64,000 nucleotides of DNA, taken from Paenibacillus sp. NFR01. GTDB taxonomy: Bacteria > Bacillota > Bacilli > Paenibacillales > Paenibacillaceae. The position numbers and the translations under genes are program-made. Location: positions 248,001-312,000 of the forward strand of contig NZ_FOIK01000002.1 of NCBI RefSeq assembly GCF_900111565.1, read 5' to 3'. Numbering within the stretch: position 1 is the stretch's first letter; each line of letters starts with the position of its first letter. This document shows positions 51,119-59,859 of this stretch, piece after piece. A model generated the notes under the pieces. It searched no databases. It was not told the DNA's origin and worked only from the letters and a program-made list of their open reading frames with translations.

Positions 51119-53127
51119 GTTCCATTGCCCTTCTTGGCAATCCCAATACAGGTAAAACCTCGCTGTTCAACACGCTGACCTCCTCCTACGAATATGTAGG
51201 CAACTGGGCCGGCGTTACGGTCGAGAAAAAAGTCGGCAGCCTTAAGAACGGCGGCGGCAAACTGATCGACTTGCCCGGCATCTACTCGCTGCATCCCGTG
51301 TCCCGGGACGAGGGAGTCGCGGCGCAGTATTTAATTGAAGAATCGCCGGAAGCGCTCATCAATATCGTCGACGCCTCACAGCTTGAGCGCAATCTCCTGC
51401 TGACGGTGCAACTGCTCGAATATGGCAAGCCAATGCTGCTCGGCCTGAATATGATCGACGTCGCCAAAGCGCGCGGCATTCAGGTCAGACCTGAAGTGCT
51501 TGAAGAGCAGCTGGGGATTTCCGTTTTCCCGCTCGTTGCCCGGACAGGCAAAGGCACCGGACAAGTGCTTAGCGTTCTGGCAAAATCATCGGCCATACCT
51601 GCAGTCCAGTTCAAAATTAACTACGGGGACATTGCCGAAAATGCAATTGCGGCCATCGAAAAAGAGCTTCGGCATGTAAAGGAATTACCCAACCATCGCT
51701 GGGTAGCGCTTCAGCTGATGGAGCAAAACCCGGTTGTGCTCGAACTGCTGAAGAAGCGGATGGATACCGCCCGTCTGCTGACGATATGCGATGCCTGTCA
51801 AACCGAGCTGCAGAGCCGCAAGCTTGCCCTGACCCTTCCCCAGTGGATCCGCTCCACACGGATGGATTATATCCGTACCCTCTGCGCGACAGCAATGGAT
51901 ACTTCCCGCCGCAAGCCGCATACGTTGACGGAACAGCTCGATTCCATCCTGACGCATCGCTTCTTCGGACTGCCGCTCTTTATTGTATTTATGTACGTGC
52001 TGTTTAAAACGACCTTTGACTGGATTGGGGGTCCGCTATCGGACCTGGTCGACGGCTGGATTTCGGGGCCAATCAGCGACGGAGCCAATACCCTGCTGAA
52101 CACCATCGGCGCTACCGACTTTACCCATGCCCTGATTGTCGACGGCATTATCGGCGGCGTAGGCGGCGTTATCGTATTCGTGCCGCAAATATTTATCCTG
52201 TTCCTGATGATTTCTTTCTTGGAGGATTCCGGTTATATGGCGCGGGTCTGCCTCCTGATGGACAGCACCATGGAACGCATGGGACTAAACGGCAAAGCAT
52301 TTATTCCGTTTATTATCGGCTTCGGCTGCAACGTGCCGGCCATTATGGCTGCCCGCAGCATTGAACAGCCTAAAGACCGGATGCTCACGACACTTCTGAT
52401 GCCGCTGATGTCCTGCTCGGCCCGTCTGCCCGTCTATCTGCTGTTTGCTGCCGTCTTTTTCCCGGAACAGCAGGCATTTGCCGTCTTGTCGATGTACGTT
52501 CTTGGCGTCGTGTTCGCCCTGCTGCTGTGCAAGCTGTTCTCCAAGCATCTGTTCAAAAACGAAAGCTCCATCTTTATTATCGAGCTGCCGCCTTACCGGA
52601 TGCCGCAGTTCAAAACCCTCGGCCGCAGCACCTGGGAAAAAGGCAAGGGCTTCCTGCGCAAGGCGGGTACGATCATTCTGGCCGGCTCCGTGATCATTTG
52701 GCTGATGTCCTATGCCGGTCCCGGCGGCTTCGGCGTTGAGATGGACGACAGCTTCCTTGCCAAATTCGGCGGGTTGATCGCGCCGCTGCTGCATCCGCTC
52801 GGCTTCGGTACCTGGCAGGCCGGATCGACGCTGGTACCGGGCTTTTTGGCCAAAGAGGTGGTGGTGTCCACGATGAACATCATCTACCACGCGCCGGATA
52901 CCGCCGGGCTTGAGAGCCAGATCGGCCAGATCTTTACGCCGCTTAGCTCGATCAGCTTTATGGTCTTCATTCTGCTCTACATTCCTTGTCTGGCCACCGT
53001 CGGGGTAATCAAAAAAGAAACGGCGTCATGGAAGTGGACGTTCTTTGCGATGGGTTACTCGCTGGTACTCGCCTATATTGTCTCCATGATTGTTTTTCAA
53101 GGCGGACGTTTGCTCGGTTGGTCCTAA
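51115..53127 (+). CDS. feoB: Ferrous iron transporter FeoB
   Basis: This 670-residue protein has an N-terminal G domain with GNPNTGKTSLFN (G1), DLPGIYSLHPVSRDE (G3) and NMIDVA (G4). A helical domain follows to about residue 270, then two Gate repeats and several membrane spans ending near residue 665. The first Gate motif has GFGCNVPAIMAAR, with the conserved Cys; the second region shows KEVVVSTMNIIY and YIPCLATVG. It imports Fe(II), powered or gated by GTP. The GUG start overlaps feoA. Confidence 0.95.
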   Translation: MSSIALLGNPNTGKTSLFNTLTSSYEYVGNWAGVTVEKKVGSLKNGGGKLIDLPGIYSLHPVSRDEGVAAQYLIEESPEALINIVDASQLERNLLLTVQLLEYGKPMLLGLNMIDVAKARGIQVRPEVLEEQLGISVFPLVARTGKGTGQVLSVLAKSSAIPAVQFKINYGDIAENAIAAIEKELRHVKELPNHRWVALQLMEQNPVVLELLKKRMDTARLLTICDACQTELQSRKLALTLPQWIRSTRMDYIRTLCATAMDTSRRKPHTLTEQLDSILTHRFFGLPLFIVFMYVLFKTTFDWIGGPLSDLVDGWISGPISDGANTLLNTIGATDFTHALIVDGIIGGVGGVIVFVPQIFILFLMISFLEDSGYMARVCLLMDSTMERMGLNGKAFIPFIIGFGCNVPAIMAARSIEQPKDRMLTTLLMPLMSCSARLPVYLLFAAVFFPEQQAFAVLSMYVLGVVFALLLCKLFSKHLFKNESSIFIIELPPYRMPQFKTLGRSTWEKGKGFLRKAGTIILAGSVIIWLMSYAGPGGFGVEMDDSFLAKFGGLIAPLLHPLGFGTWQAGSTLVPGFLAKEVVVSTMNIIYHAPDTAGLESQIGQIFTPLSSISFMVFILLYIPCLATVGVIKKETASWKWTFFAMGYSLVLAYIVSMIVFQGGRLLGWS

Positions 53128-53161
53128 GGACACTATTTCTTCATAGAAAGCGGTGGTCGTC

Positions 53162-53341
53162 ATGATCGTCAATATTCTCATCATCACAGCGGTGTTCGGG
53201 TACTCCGGATGGATGATTTACCGGCATATCCAGAAAGGCAAGCAAGGCGCCTGCGCCGGCTGCGACAAAGCCAAAAGCTGCGCTGCGGCATCGCTCGATT
53301 CGCCGCTCTCCTGCTGCAGTTCCGAAACCAGCAAAATATAA
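53162..53341 (+). CDS. FeoB-associated Cys-rich membrane protein
   Basis: This 59-residue protein has one N-terminal membrane span (MIVNILIITAVFGYSGWMIY) and a Cys-rich cytosolic tail (CAGCDKAKSC, CC near the end). Such small proteins are found directly after feoB in many Firmicutes and are thought to replace FeoC, possibly binding iron or a cluster. The ATG at 53162 is chosen with a GGTGG site; a GTG three codons earlier is an alternative. It follows feoB by 34 bp and precedes the operon terminator. Confidence 0.82.
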   Translation: MIVNILIITAVFGYSGWMIYRHIQKGKQGACAGCDKAKSCAAASLDSPLSCCSSETSKI

Positions 53342-53370
53342 ATCCTCGCGGCTCAGGCCGCGTCATCTTC

Positions 53371-53409
53371 CCGCCATCTCCCGGTATCCCCGGGGGGTGG
53401 CGGTTTTGT
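53371..53409 (+). terminator. Rho-independent terminator of the feo operon
   Basis: CCGCCA-CCCG pairs with CGGG-TGGCGG; TTTTGTTGTG follows. Confidence 0.8.
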
Positions 53410-53428
53410 TGTGCTAAGCACCGATGCC

Positions 53429-53471
53429 AAAAAAAGCCGGTCCCCCGTGAGCTTTCACAGAGAATCGGCTT
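53429..53471 (-). terminator. Rho-independent terminator of the histidine kinase gene
   Basis: AAGCCG pairs with CGGCTT, with further weak pairing inside (ACGGG/CCCGT region); seven As at 53429-53435 give the minus-strand T-tail. Confidence 0.7.
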
Positions 53472-53501
53472 GTCCTTGTAGGATGAAGCTTGCTGTACTT
53501 C

Positions 53502-54605
53502 TTAATGTATAAGCGGCAAGGAGATGACAAAACGCGTGCCCTCATTCACTCTGCTGCTGACGGATATGCAGCCGCCATGGTTGCGGATGATCCGGTCGCT
53601 AACCGATAGCCCCAGGCCGGTGCCATGCTCCTTGGTTGTAAAGAACGGGTTAAACAACCTGTCCAGCGTACGGATGTCCATGCCTTTGCCATTGTCGGAG
53701 ATAAAAATGCGAACCTCGGCGCCTTCCCGCCGCGCACCGATTTCGATTCTGCCGATGTGATCATCCGCCCGCTCGGTGATGGCTTCCATCGCATTGCGGA
53801 TCATGTTCAGGATAACCTGCTTCATTTGCTTGATGTCTCCGGAAATAATCATATCGCCCTGAAGGGGATGAAGATAGATCTCGCAGCCCTTCATCAAGGC
53901 TTCGCTCTCGGTGAGCAGGACAACTTCTTTAAGCAGTGCAGAAATTTGGATCACGCTGACTTGCGGAACGGAAGGCTTGGAAGAGGTCAGGAATTCATGA
54001 ATGATGTCATTCGCCCGGTCGATTTCGGCGAGGATAATTTTGGCATACTCCTCTTTGCCGAGCTGGTGCAGATGGGGGTGCAGAAGTTGGATGAACCCGC
54101 GGATCGCTGTCAGCGGATTGCGGATTTCATGGGCGATGGACGCGGAAAGCTTGCCGAGCATGGCAAGGTTATCATTCTGATAAGCCGTTTGCTCGATCAG
54201 TTTATAATCGGATATTTCCTTGACTGTGAACAGATAATTGCCTTTCATCTGCTCGCCGCAGCATAAAGTAACCTGCCAGTAACGACCGTATTCGTCTGCA
54301 AATTCGAAGGTTCGTTTGCCTTTGACAATCATCTCACGGTAGCTTCGCAGCATCTGCTTCTTCTTGAAGCGGCTTAACTTCATCATAGACAGAATATTAG
54401 CCATCGTGCAGCCAATCAGGGAATGGCGGCTTAGCTCCAAAAGGGCATACATTTGTTTATTTACAAAAGTAAGGATTCCTTCGTCATCAAACAGCATTAT
54501 TCCGCTGTCAATGTGCTCCAGTACATCCACATATGTAGTATCCATTGAACCGGCTTGAAACATCCTTGCAGGCAACAGCAAGCTTTCCTGGTATTGGCTG
54601 ATCAC
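53502..54605 (-). CDS. Soluble PAS-domain sensor histidine kinase
   Basis: This 367-residue kinase has no membrane span. An N-terminal PAS domain (about residues 22-135, SGIMLFDDEGILTFVNKQMY) is followed by HisKA with His159 in SASIAHEIRNPLTAI, and an ATPase domain with NMIRNAMEAI (N box), DNGKGMD, FFTTKEHGTGLGLSVS and a C-terminal NEGTRFVISLPL. It resembles KinA/KinE-type sporulation kinases. No response regulator gene is adjacent, which also fits an orphan kinase feeding the Spo0F/Spo0A relay. The predicted start is GTG after AAGGGGGAA. A TGTCGAA box lies about 180 bp upstream. Confidence 0.88.
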   Translation of the reverse strand: MISQYQESLLLPARMFQAGSMDTTYVDVLEHIDSGIMLFDDEGILTFVNKQMYALLELSRHSLIGCTMANILSMMKLSRFKKKQMLRSYREMIVKGKRTFEFADEYGRYWQVTLCCGEQMKGNYLFTVKEISDYKLIEQTAYQNDNLAMLGKLSASIAHEIRNPLTAIRGFIQLLHPHLHQLGKEEYAKIILAEIDRANDIIHEFLTSSKPSVPQVSVIQISALLKEVVLLTESEALMKGCEIYLHPLQGDMIISGDIKQMKQVILNMIRNAMEAITERADDHIGRIEIGARREGAEVRIFISDNGKGMDIRTLDRLFNPFFTTKEHGTGLGLSVSDRIIRNHGGCISVSSRVNEGTRFVISLPLIH

Positions 54606-55013
54606 GATACGATGTTCCCCCTTTACAGCAATTGGCGAAGACGCGAAGCGACATCAAAATGCTTATGTATCTGAGTATATGACGAAGCCGCCAGAACATT
54701 CGGAAATCGTTTCATATTATCCAACCGTTTCAACTATATTCCAATCATATCCAAGAGAAGAAGACAACGCAATCGGAGAAACTGTCGAATCATAAAAATA
54801 TTTCTAAAATCATTCTTAAGACACAGTTACTATTATAAGCGTTTACATCTATGGTAGCAAAATCAAACCCGCACCTTAAAATAGGGGTCGGACTGCAAGA
54901 CTACACCGTCATTGGCGGGGCCGCAAATTCTTCTAACGCAGAAAAAGCCTTCGCACTGCGAAGGCTTTAACCAATTCCATATGCATCTGCAGGCTTATCC
55001 GCCCGCAGGTAAT
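54606..55013. other. 408-bp intergenic region
   Basis: The left part is AT-rich upstream sequence of the histidine kinase gene. It includes a TGTCGAA (54783-54789), the Spo0A-box pattern TGNCGAA. The right end holds a terminator. No gene was seen; an ORF at 54912-55121 overlaps the terminator and lacks a ribosome site. Confidence 0.5.
54942..54968 (-). terminator. Rho-independent terminator after the zinc-binding-like gene
   Basis: AAAGCCTTCGCA pairs with TGCGAAGGCTTT, with an A-run at 54942-54946 as minus-strand T-tail. Confidence 0.9.
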
Positions 55014-55421
55014 TTACGCTTTTTGCTGCAGCCGAAGGCGGCGCTGACTCATGACGGCCAGCCGTTTCTTCAGCTCCCGTTCCCACTTAGCGTCCCCGAT
55101 CTGTTTGGCTACCGACAGTAGATCAAGCGACATGTCGATTTGGCTGCGCACAATGGCTAGCGGGTCTTCGCTTTCCAGATTGACAACATTCTCGAAGATC
55201 GACTCCTCGTCTTCCATCACGTAATCCTGAAAGTCCACATCGGTTACTCCATCGCCATGAGCATATTCCGCCAAGATCTCATATTCGTTTTCGACCTTGT
55301 AATGTACCTCCACCCGGTGGCACACCGGGCAAAACAGCAGGGGAACATTGTGAACCTGCGTACGATAATGTTTAAGGGTTCCTTTTGTTCCAACCATACT
55401 CGCTCCACAGCAAAAGCTCAT
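55014..55421 (-). CDS. Small acidic protein with a CxxC-type zinc-binding pattern
   Basis: This 135-residue protein starts MSFCCGASMVGTKG; the ATG at 55421 has AAGGAGGG upstream, while the GTG three codons earlier would overlap that site. Cys pairs FCCG and FCPVCHRVEVHY look like the two halves of a zinc ribbon resembling YgiT-type domains. The middle is strongly acidic (HGDGVTDVDFQDYVMEDEES). The end is basic and helical (KWERELKKRLAVMSQRRLRLQ). No known family could be assigned with certainty. It may be a regulator or adaptor; function unknown. Confidence 0.6.
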   Translation of the reverse strand: MSFCCGASMVGTKGTLKHYRTQVHNVPLLFCPVCHRVEVHYKVENEYEILAEYAHGDGVTDVDFQDYVMEDEESIFENVVNLESEDPLAIVRSQIDMSLDLLSVAKQIGDAKWERELKKRLAVMSQRRLRLQQKA

Positions 55422-55540
55422 ATTGTTCACCCTCCTTGGCGTATCTGACTCATTTCGTATATTGTATTACAAGTAACCAACGGAGATTCCTCCGCCCGGC
55501 GCCCTTTCTTAAAGCATTGTCCAAACCGGCCGATTTGTCC

Positions 55541-55581
55541 AAAAAACCCCCTTGGCGGAAATTGTTCCGCAAGGAGGTTTT
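55541..55581. terminator. Rho-independent terminator after the peroxiredoxin gene
   Basis: CCCCCTTG-GCGGAA pairs with TTCCGC-AAGGAGG; A-run on the left and T-run on the right make it usable from both sides. Confidence 0.85.
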
Positions 55582-55621
55582 CGATTGACTATCAAAGAAC
55601 GCGACTAAACGAAGCGCGATC

Positions 55622-56161
55622 TTACAGGTTTTTGTCGCCCGGCTTCCAGTTCATGGCGCACAGACCGCCGGATTGCAGAGCTTGCAGAACGCGAAGCGTT
55701 TCTTCCACGCTGCGGCCCACGTCGTTGTGGTTAACCACTTCGTATTTCAGTTCGCCGTCCGGATCGATGATGAACAGGCCGCGAAGCGCTACGCCTTCTT
55801 CTTCGATCAGAACGCCGTAGTCGCTGGCTACCTGCTTCGTGATGTCGGAAGCGAGCGGGAAGTTGACCGGACCCAGTCCGTTCATGTCTTTCGGATTGTT
55901 AATCCATGCTTTATGGCTGTGTACGGAGTCAATGCTTACACCGAGAATTTCCGTGTCCAGCGCTGCAAAATCAGCAGCTGCTTCGCTAAGCGCCGTGATT
56001 TCTGTTGGACATACAAAGGTAAAGTCAAGCGGATAGAAGAAGAATACAAGCCATTTGCCGCGATAGTCGGACAGGCTGACCTTGCCAAATTCTTTACCGT
56101 CGCCCGATACAGTTTCCATCGTGAAATCCGGGGCTTGTTTACCTACCAAACGTTCTGCCAT
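55622..56161 (-). CDS. 2-Cys peroxiredoxin (AhpC/Prx1 type)
   Basis: This 179-residue peroxidase reduces hydrogen peroxide and organic peroxides. The peroxidatic Cys is in FFYPLDFTFVCPTEITALSE, with the conserved Thr three residues before it. The resolving Cys is in GGLCAMNWKPGD near the C-terminus. GLFIIDPDGELKYEVVNHNDVGR is a family block. An AAAGGAGG site precedes the ATG. A perfect PerR box lies about 140 bp upstream, so peroxide stress should induce it. Confidence 0.95.
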   Translation of the reverse strand: MAERLVGKQAPDFTMETVSGDGKEFGKVSLSDYRGKWLVFFFYPLDFTFVCPTEITALSEAAADFAALDTEILGVSIDSVHSHKAWINNPKDMNGLGPVNFPLASDITKQVASDYGVLIEEEGVALRGLFIIDPDGELKYEVVNHNDVGRSVEETLRVLQALQSGGLCAMNWKPGDKNL

Positions 56162-56300
56162 TGCTTAAATCCTCCTTTAGATATGTAAGAAAAACATTAG
56201 ATTATGCTTTTCTTGATTATGAATGAGGTATAACGTGCTTGCTATAGACCAAATGGTATCATCGAACAATATCAAAGTCAATATAACAGTAATTACTTTT

Positions 56301-56315
56301 TTATAATAATTATAA
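56301..56315 (-). promoter_or_regulatory. Perfect PerR box upstream of the peroxiredoxin gene
   Basis: TTATAAT-A-ATTATAA is an exact 7-1-7 palindrome identical to the PerR consensus. A minus-strand promoter TTGACT-N17-TACCAT follows about 24 bp downstream of it. Confidence 0.85.
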
Positions 56316-56383
56316 TTAAGTAATTTTTTGTGACGTTTGTCTCATTTCTGATTCAAAGAGGGCTTGGCAGGTTTCGGTTAAGC

Positions 56384-57466
56384 TTATGCCTTGCGGATCG
56401 CCGCAACGATCAGATCACCCATTTCCGTAGTGCTGATCGCCTTGCTCTTGTCGACGGCAATGTCGCCTGTGCGGTGGCCTGCATCCAAGACTTCGGCAAC
56501 GGCGGCTTCAATAGCGGCGGCAGCGTCTTCGTACCCGAAGGTCAGGCGGAACATCAGCGCCAGCGACAGAATCGTCGCAATCGGATTCGCCAAGCCTTGG
56601 CCGGCGATGTCCGGCGCAGAGCCGTGCACCGGCTCGTACAAGCCGTAGCTGCCTTCACCGAGCGAAGCGGAGGCAAGCATACCGATAGAACCGGTCAGCA
56701 TAGCCGCTTCATCGCTCAGGATGTCGCCGAACATATTTTCCGTAACGATAACGTCAAAGCTGGACGGGCGGCGAAGCAGCTGCATCGCGCAGTTGTCGAC
56801 GAGCACATGCTCCAGTTCCACGTTCGGATATTCCGGAGCGATCCGGTTGACCACTTCACGCCACAAGCGGGAAGTCTCAAGGACGTTGGCTTTATCCACA
56901 CTGGCCAGCTTACCGCGGCGTTTGCCGGCAATTTCGAAAGCCTGGCGCACGATGCGCTCTACTTCGGTAACATTGTATACGCAAGTATCGACGGCTTCCT
57001 CGCCCTGCTCGCCTTGGCGGCGCAGCTTGTCGCCGAAATAGATACCGCCGGTAAGCTCGCGCACCACCATCAGGTCGGTGCCTTCCAGCACTTCCGGCTT
57101 CAGCGTGGACGCGTCTTTCAGGCAGTCGAATACGACCGCCGGGCGCAGGTTGGAGAACAGTCCCAGCGCTTTGCGGATGCCGAGCAATCCGGTTTCCGGC
57201 CGCAATTCCTTCGGATTGCTGTCCCATTTCGGTCCGCCAACCGCACCGAGCAGTACGGCATCGGCGTTTTTGCAGATGTCCAGCGTCTCCGCTGGCAGCG
57301 GCGTGCCTTTTTCGTCGATGGCGATGCCTCCGAACAGGGCATGTTCGGTTTCAAAAGCGTACCCGAAGACCTCTTCCGTTCTCTTCAATACTTTTTCTGC
57401 TTCGGCCACGACTTCCGGTCCGATTCCGTCTCCGGCGATGACGGCGATTTTTTTCACGTTGCTCAT
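56384..57466 (-). CDS. leuB: 3-isopropylmalate dehydrogenase
   Basis: This 360-residue NAD-dependent decarboxylating dehydrogenase carries out the third step of leucine synthesis. It starts at [19 protein letters not shown]; the ATG at 57466 has GGAGTGA upstream, and the longer frame is untranslated leader. Substrate and metal residues are in [42 protein letters not shown]-like VDNCAMQL, and [16 protein letters not shown]. It stands alone here, so leuA, leuC and leuD must be elsewhere. No T-box was seen in the 227 bp upstream. Confidence 0.95.
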   Translation of the reverse strand: MSNVKKIAVIAGDGIGPEVVAEAEKVLKRTEEVFGYAFETEHALFGGIAIDEKGTPLPAETLDICKNADAVLLGAVGGPKWDSNPKELRPETGLLGIRKALGLFSNLRPAVVFDCLKDASTLKPEVLEGTDLMVVRELTGGIYFGDKLRRQGEQGEEAVDTCVYNVTEVERIVRQAFEIAGKRRGKLASVDKANVLETSRLWREVVNRIAPEYPNVELEHVLVDNCAMQLLRRPSSFDVIVTENMFGDILSDEAAMLTGSIGMLASASLGEGSYGLYEPVHGSAPDIAGQGLANPIATILSLALMFRLTFGYEDAAAAIEAAVAEVLDAGHRTGDIAVDKSKAISTTEMGDLIVAAIRKA

Positions 57467-57693
57467 TAGAGTCACTCCTTCAATTGTCCTGCGGCAGCGC
57501 AGGCATAGTTCTTCTGTATACTGTTGTATCACAAACAGGTAGGGCAGGACAAAGATATAGAATCTATTGTGTTCATAGGCGGCGCCTATAAGAGTATTCC
57601 TCCCCATTTGCTCTCGGGCCAAGCGTTGATTTACAATTAAAATGCTGTATAAGGCTTGTCTGAAATCCAACCTTATTCAAGGAGTGATGGAAC

Positions 57694-58674
57694 GTGAAGT
57701 ATGCAAGCTTGGGAAAATCGGGAATGAAGGTCAGCCGTTTGTGTCTGGGGACAATGAACTTCGGGCCGATTACCGATGAAAAAGAAGCCTTCCGCATCAT
57801 GGACGCCGCGCTGGACGCCGGCATCAATTTTTTTGACACGGCCAATGTATACGGTTGGGGCGAAAATTCCGGCCTCACTGAAACGATTATCGGCCGCTGG
57901 TTTCAGCAAGGCGGAGGCCGGCGCGAGAAGGTTGTGCTCGCCACCAAAGTCTACGGCGCAATGAGCGACAAACTGGATGGCCCGAACGACGAAGGCGGAC
58001 TTTCTTCTTATATTATACGCCGCCATCTGGAAGGATCGCTGCGACGCCTGCAAACCGACCACATTGAGCTGTACCAGATGCACCATATCGACCGCAATGT
58101 ATCCTGGGACGAGCTGTGGGGTGCCTTCGAGCATGCTGTCGCCCAAGGTAAAATCGGCTATGTCGGCTCCAGCAATTTTGCCGGCTGGGATATCGCTGTG
58201 GCCCAGATGGAAGCTAAAAACCGCGGTTTCCTCGGCCTTGTCTCCGAGCAGCATAAATACAGCCTGACCTGCCGGCTGCCGGAGCTTGAAGTGCTGCCGG
58301 CTTCGCAAAGCCTGGGCCTCGGCGTCATTCCATGGAGTCCGCTCGACGGCGGGCTGCTTGGCCGCAACGCCCTGATGAAGATCGAGGGCAGCCGCAGCGG
58401 CGGCAATGCGGAGCGGATCGAGCAGCACCGCAGCCAGCTCGAAGCATTTGCCGAGCTGAGCCGGGAACTGGGCGAACCGCAGGACAACATTGCGCTGGCC
58501 TGGCTGCTTGCCAATCCGGCCGTTACCGCCCCGATTATCGGACCGCGCACGCTGGAGCAGTTCGAAAGCGCTTTGCGCAGCGTGGAGCTGTCGCTGGACG
58601 AATCGGTCATGCAGCGCCTGGACGAAATCTTCCCGGGACCGGGCGGAGCTGCGCCTAAGGCGTATGCCTGGTAA
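57694..58674 (+). CDS. Aldo/keto reductase
   Basis: This 326-residue NADPH-dependent oxidoreductase starts at a GTG with GGAGTGATGG upstream. The catalytic tetrad is visible: Asp and Tyr in FFDTANVYGWGENSG, Lys in VLATKVYG, and His in LYQMHHIDRN. Cofactor residues lie in IGYVGSSNFAGWDI and PIIGPRTLEQFES. It resembles YdhF/YghZ-type reductases acting on aldehydes; the natural substrate is unknown. It is monocistronic and ends in a bidirectional terminator. Confidence 0.92.
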   Translation: MKYASLGKSGMKVSRLCLGTMNFGPITDEKEAFRIMDAALDAGINFFDTANVYGWGENSGLTETIIGRWFQQGGGRREKVVLATKVYGAMSDKLDGPNDEGGLSSYIIRRHLEGSLRRLQTDHIELYQMHHIDRNVSWDELWGAFEHAVAQGKIGYVGSSNFAGWDIAVAQMEAKNRGFLGLVSEQHKYSLTCRLPELEVLPASQSLGLGVIPWSPLDGGLLGRNALMKIEGSRSGGNAERIEQHRSQLEAFAELSRELGEPQDNIALAWLLANPAVTAPIIGPRTLEQFESALRSVELSLDESVMQRLDEIFPGPGGAAPKAYAW

Positions 58675-58697
58675 TTATGAGCAAGCCCTGAAACGTT

Positions 58698-58743
58698 AAA
58701 GCTCTCCTTCCCGCAGATATCCTGCAGGAAGGAGAGCTTTTTT
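58698..58743. terminator. Rho-independent terminator, bidirectional
   Basis: AAAGCTCTCCTTCC pairs with GGAAGGAGAGCTTT, with a small inner stem (GCAG/CTGC) and a T-run. It serves the aldo/keto reductase gene and the sigma-factor operon on the other strand. Confidence 0.93.
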
Positions 58744-58753
58744 AATGTGAAGG

Positions 58754-59848
58754 TTACGGAGTTGTGTTTACGTTCACCGAACCGTTGCTGGTCGAGAGCG
58801 AAACCTGGTATTGTCCGGCGCCCAGCGTAGCCGTTCCGTGGCTGCCGCCGTCCTTGCTCCAGTTCACATTTCCTTTGAGGGAACCGTTGCTCGTATCCGC
58901 CGTTATGCGGGCATTGGCGTCCGCCGGCAGGCTCACCTCGATTTTACCGTTGCTGGAGGAGCATTTCCAATTGCCGGTGACCGGCGAGGCCAGCGTAATT
59001 TTGCCGTTGCTGCTCTTGGCCGAAACTTCGCCGTCAATGTCCGTCAGATTGAGCGCCCCGTTGGAGCTGACCAGCTCGGCGCCGCCGGCAATATTTTTCA
59101 CGGTCAGCGAACCGTTGCTGGTATGGGCATCGAGGCCGCCGGCAATATCATGGATATCCATGGCTCCGTTGCTCGTATGGACTTCCAGTCCCGCAGCCAG
59201 ATCCGAGGCGTCGATCGAGCCGTCGCTGGTGTCCACCTCGACCGCAAGGTTGCGGGGAACGTTGACATTCAGATAAGGGGCCTTCAGATTGAAGCCGATA
59301 TGGATGCCGGACAGAACGCCGGATTCTCCTTTCAGCTCCAGGATCAGGGTGTTGCCGGAAGTCTCCACGTTCCAGTGATCTTCCAGCGCTTGGGTAGCCG
59401 CATCCAAGTCTTTGCCGGGCTGCTCCAGCTTGCCTTCGTAGCTTATGACATTGCCGTCGGTTCCGTTCAGCTGAACTTTGCCGTTTGGAATCATGATTTT
59501 GACGTTGGTCACGCCCGCTTCCACGTTCACGTCATCCTCAACCGGAACCAGCTGCGTCGGTCCAAACAATCCCCCAAGCCCATTCGATGCCAGCGACTGC
59601 CCGCCGCTTGCAAGAATAAGTACAATGACCAGCACGATAGACCAGCCGCTGACCTTTGTTTTGGTCTCCGATTTAACCGAGAGCCGCAGCAGCATCTCGA
59701 TGCCGATAAAAATCAGCAGCGCCGGCCAAATATATCCCAGCACATCATACGATACGATGTCGAATTGGGCCAGCACGATCATCACGCCCACCGCAATACA
59801 GCCCAGTGCTGCGGTAAAACTGCCGATTTTCCATCTCCCCATGTTCAC
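58754..59848 (-). CDS. Membrane-anchored DUF4097/LiaF-like protein
   Basis: This 364-residue protein has three or four N-terminal membrane segments (about residues 8-30, 35-55, 68-88). A large outside domain follows with a repeated beta pattern: SDGSIDASDLAAG, SNGAMDIHDIAGG, SNGSLTVKNIAGG, SNGALNLTDIDGE, SNGKITL and two more. Each unit of about 20 residues starts with Ser-Asn-Gly or Ser-Asp-Gly, which suggests a beta helix (DUF4097, putative adhesin). Fold relatives act with LiaRS-type envelope stress sensors. It is the last gene of the ECF sigma operon. Confidence 0.8.
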   Translation of the reverse strand: MNMGRWKIGSFTAALGCIAVGVMIVLAQFDIVSYDVLGYIWPALLIFIGIEMLLRLSVKSETKTKVSGWSIVLVIVLILASGGQSLASNGLGGLFGPTQLVPVEDDVNVEAGVTNVKIMIPNGKVQLNGTDGNVISYEGKLEQPGKDLDAATQALEDHWNVETSGNTLILELKGESGVLSGIHIGFNLKAPYLNVNVPRNLAVEVDTSDGSIDASDLAAGLEVHTSNGAMDIHDIAGGLDAHTSNGSLTVKNIAGGAELVSSNGALNLTDIDGEVSAKSSNGKITLASPVTGNWKCSSSNGKIEVSLPADANARITADTSNGSLKGNVNWSKDGGSHGTATLGAGQYQVSLSTSNGSVNVNTTP

Positions 59849-59859
59849 GTCCCCATTTC

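Noticed and set aside
57467..57693. T-box leader for leuB
   Set aside because: No T-box sequence or specifier hairpin was recognised in this short leader.
57673..58428. 251-codon minus-strand ORF opposite the aldo/keto reductase
   Set aside because: Shadow frame; no ribosome site and no known domain.
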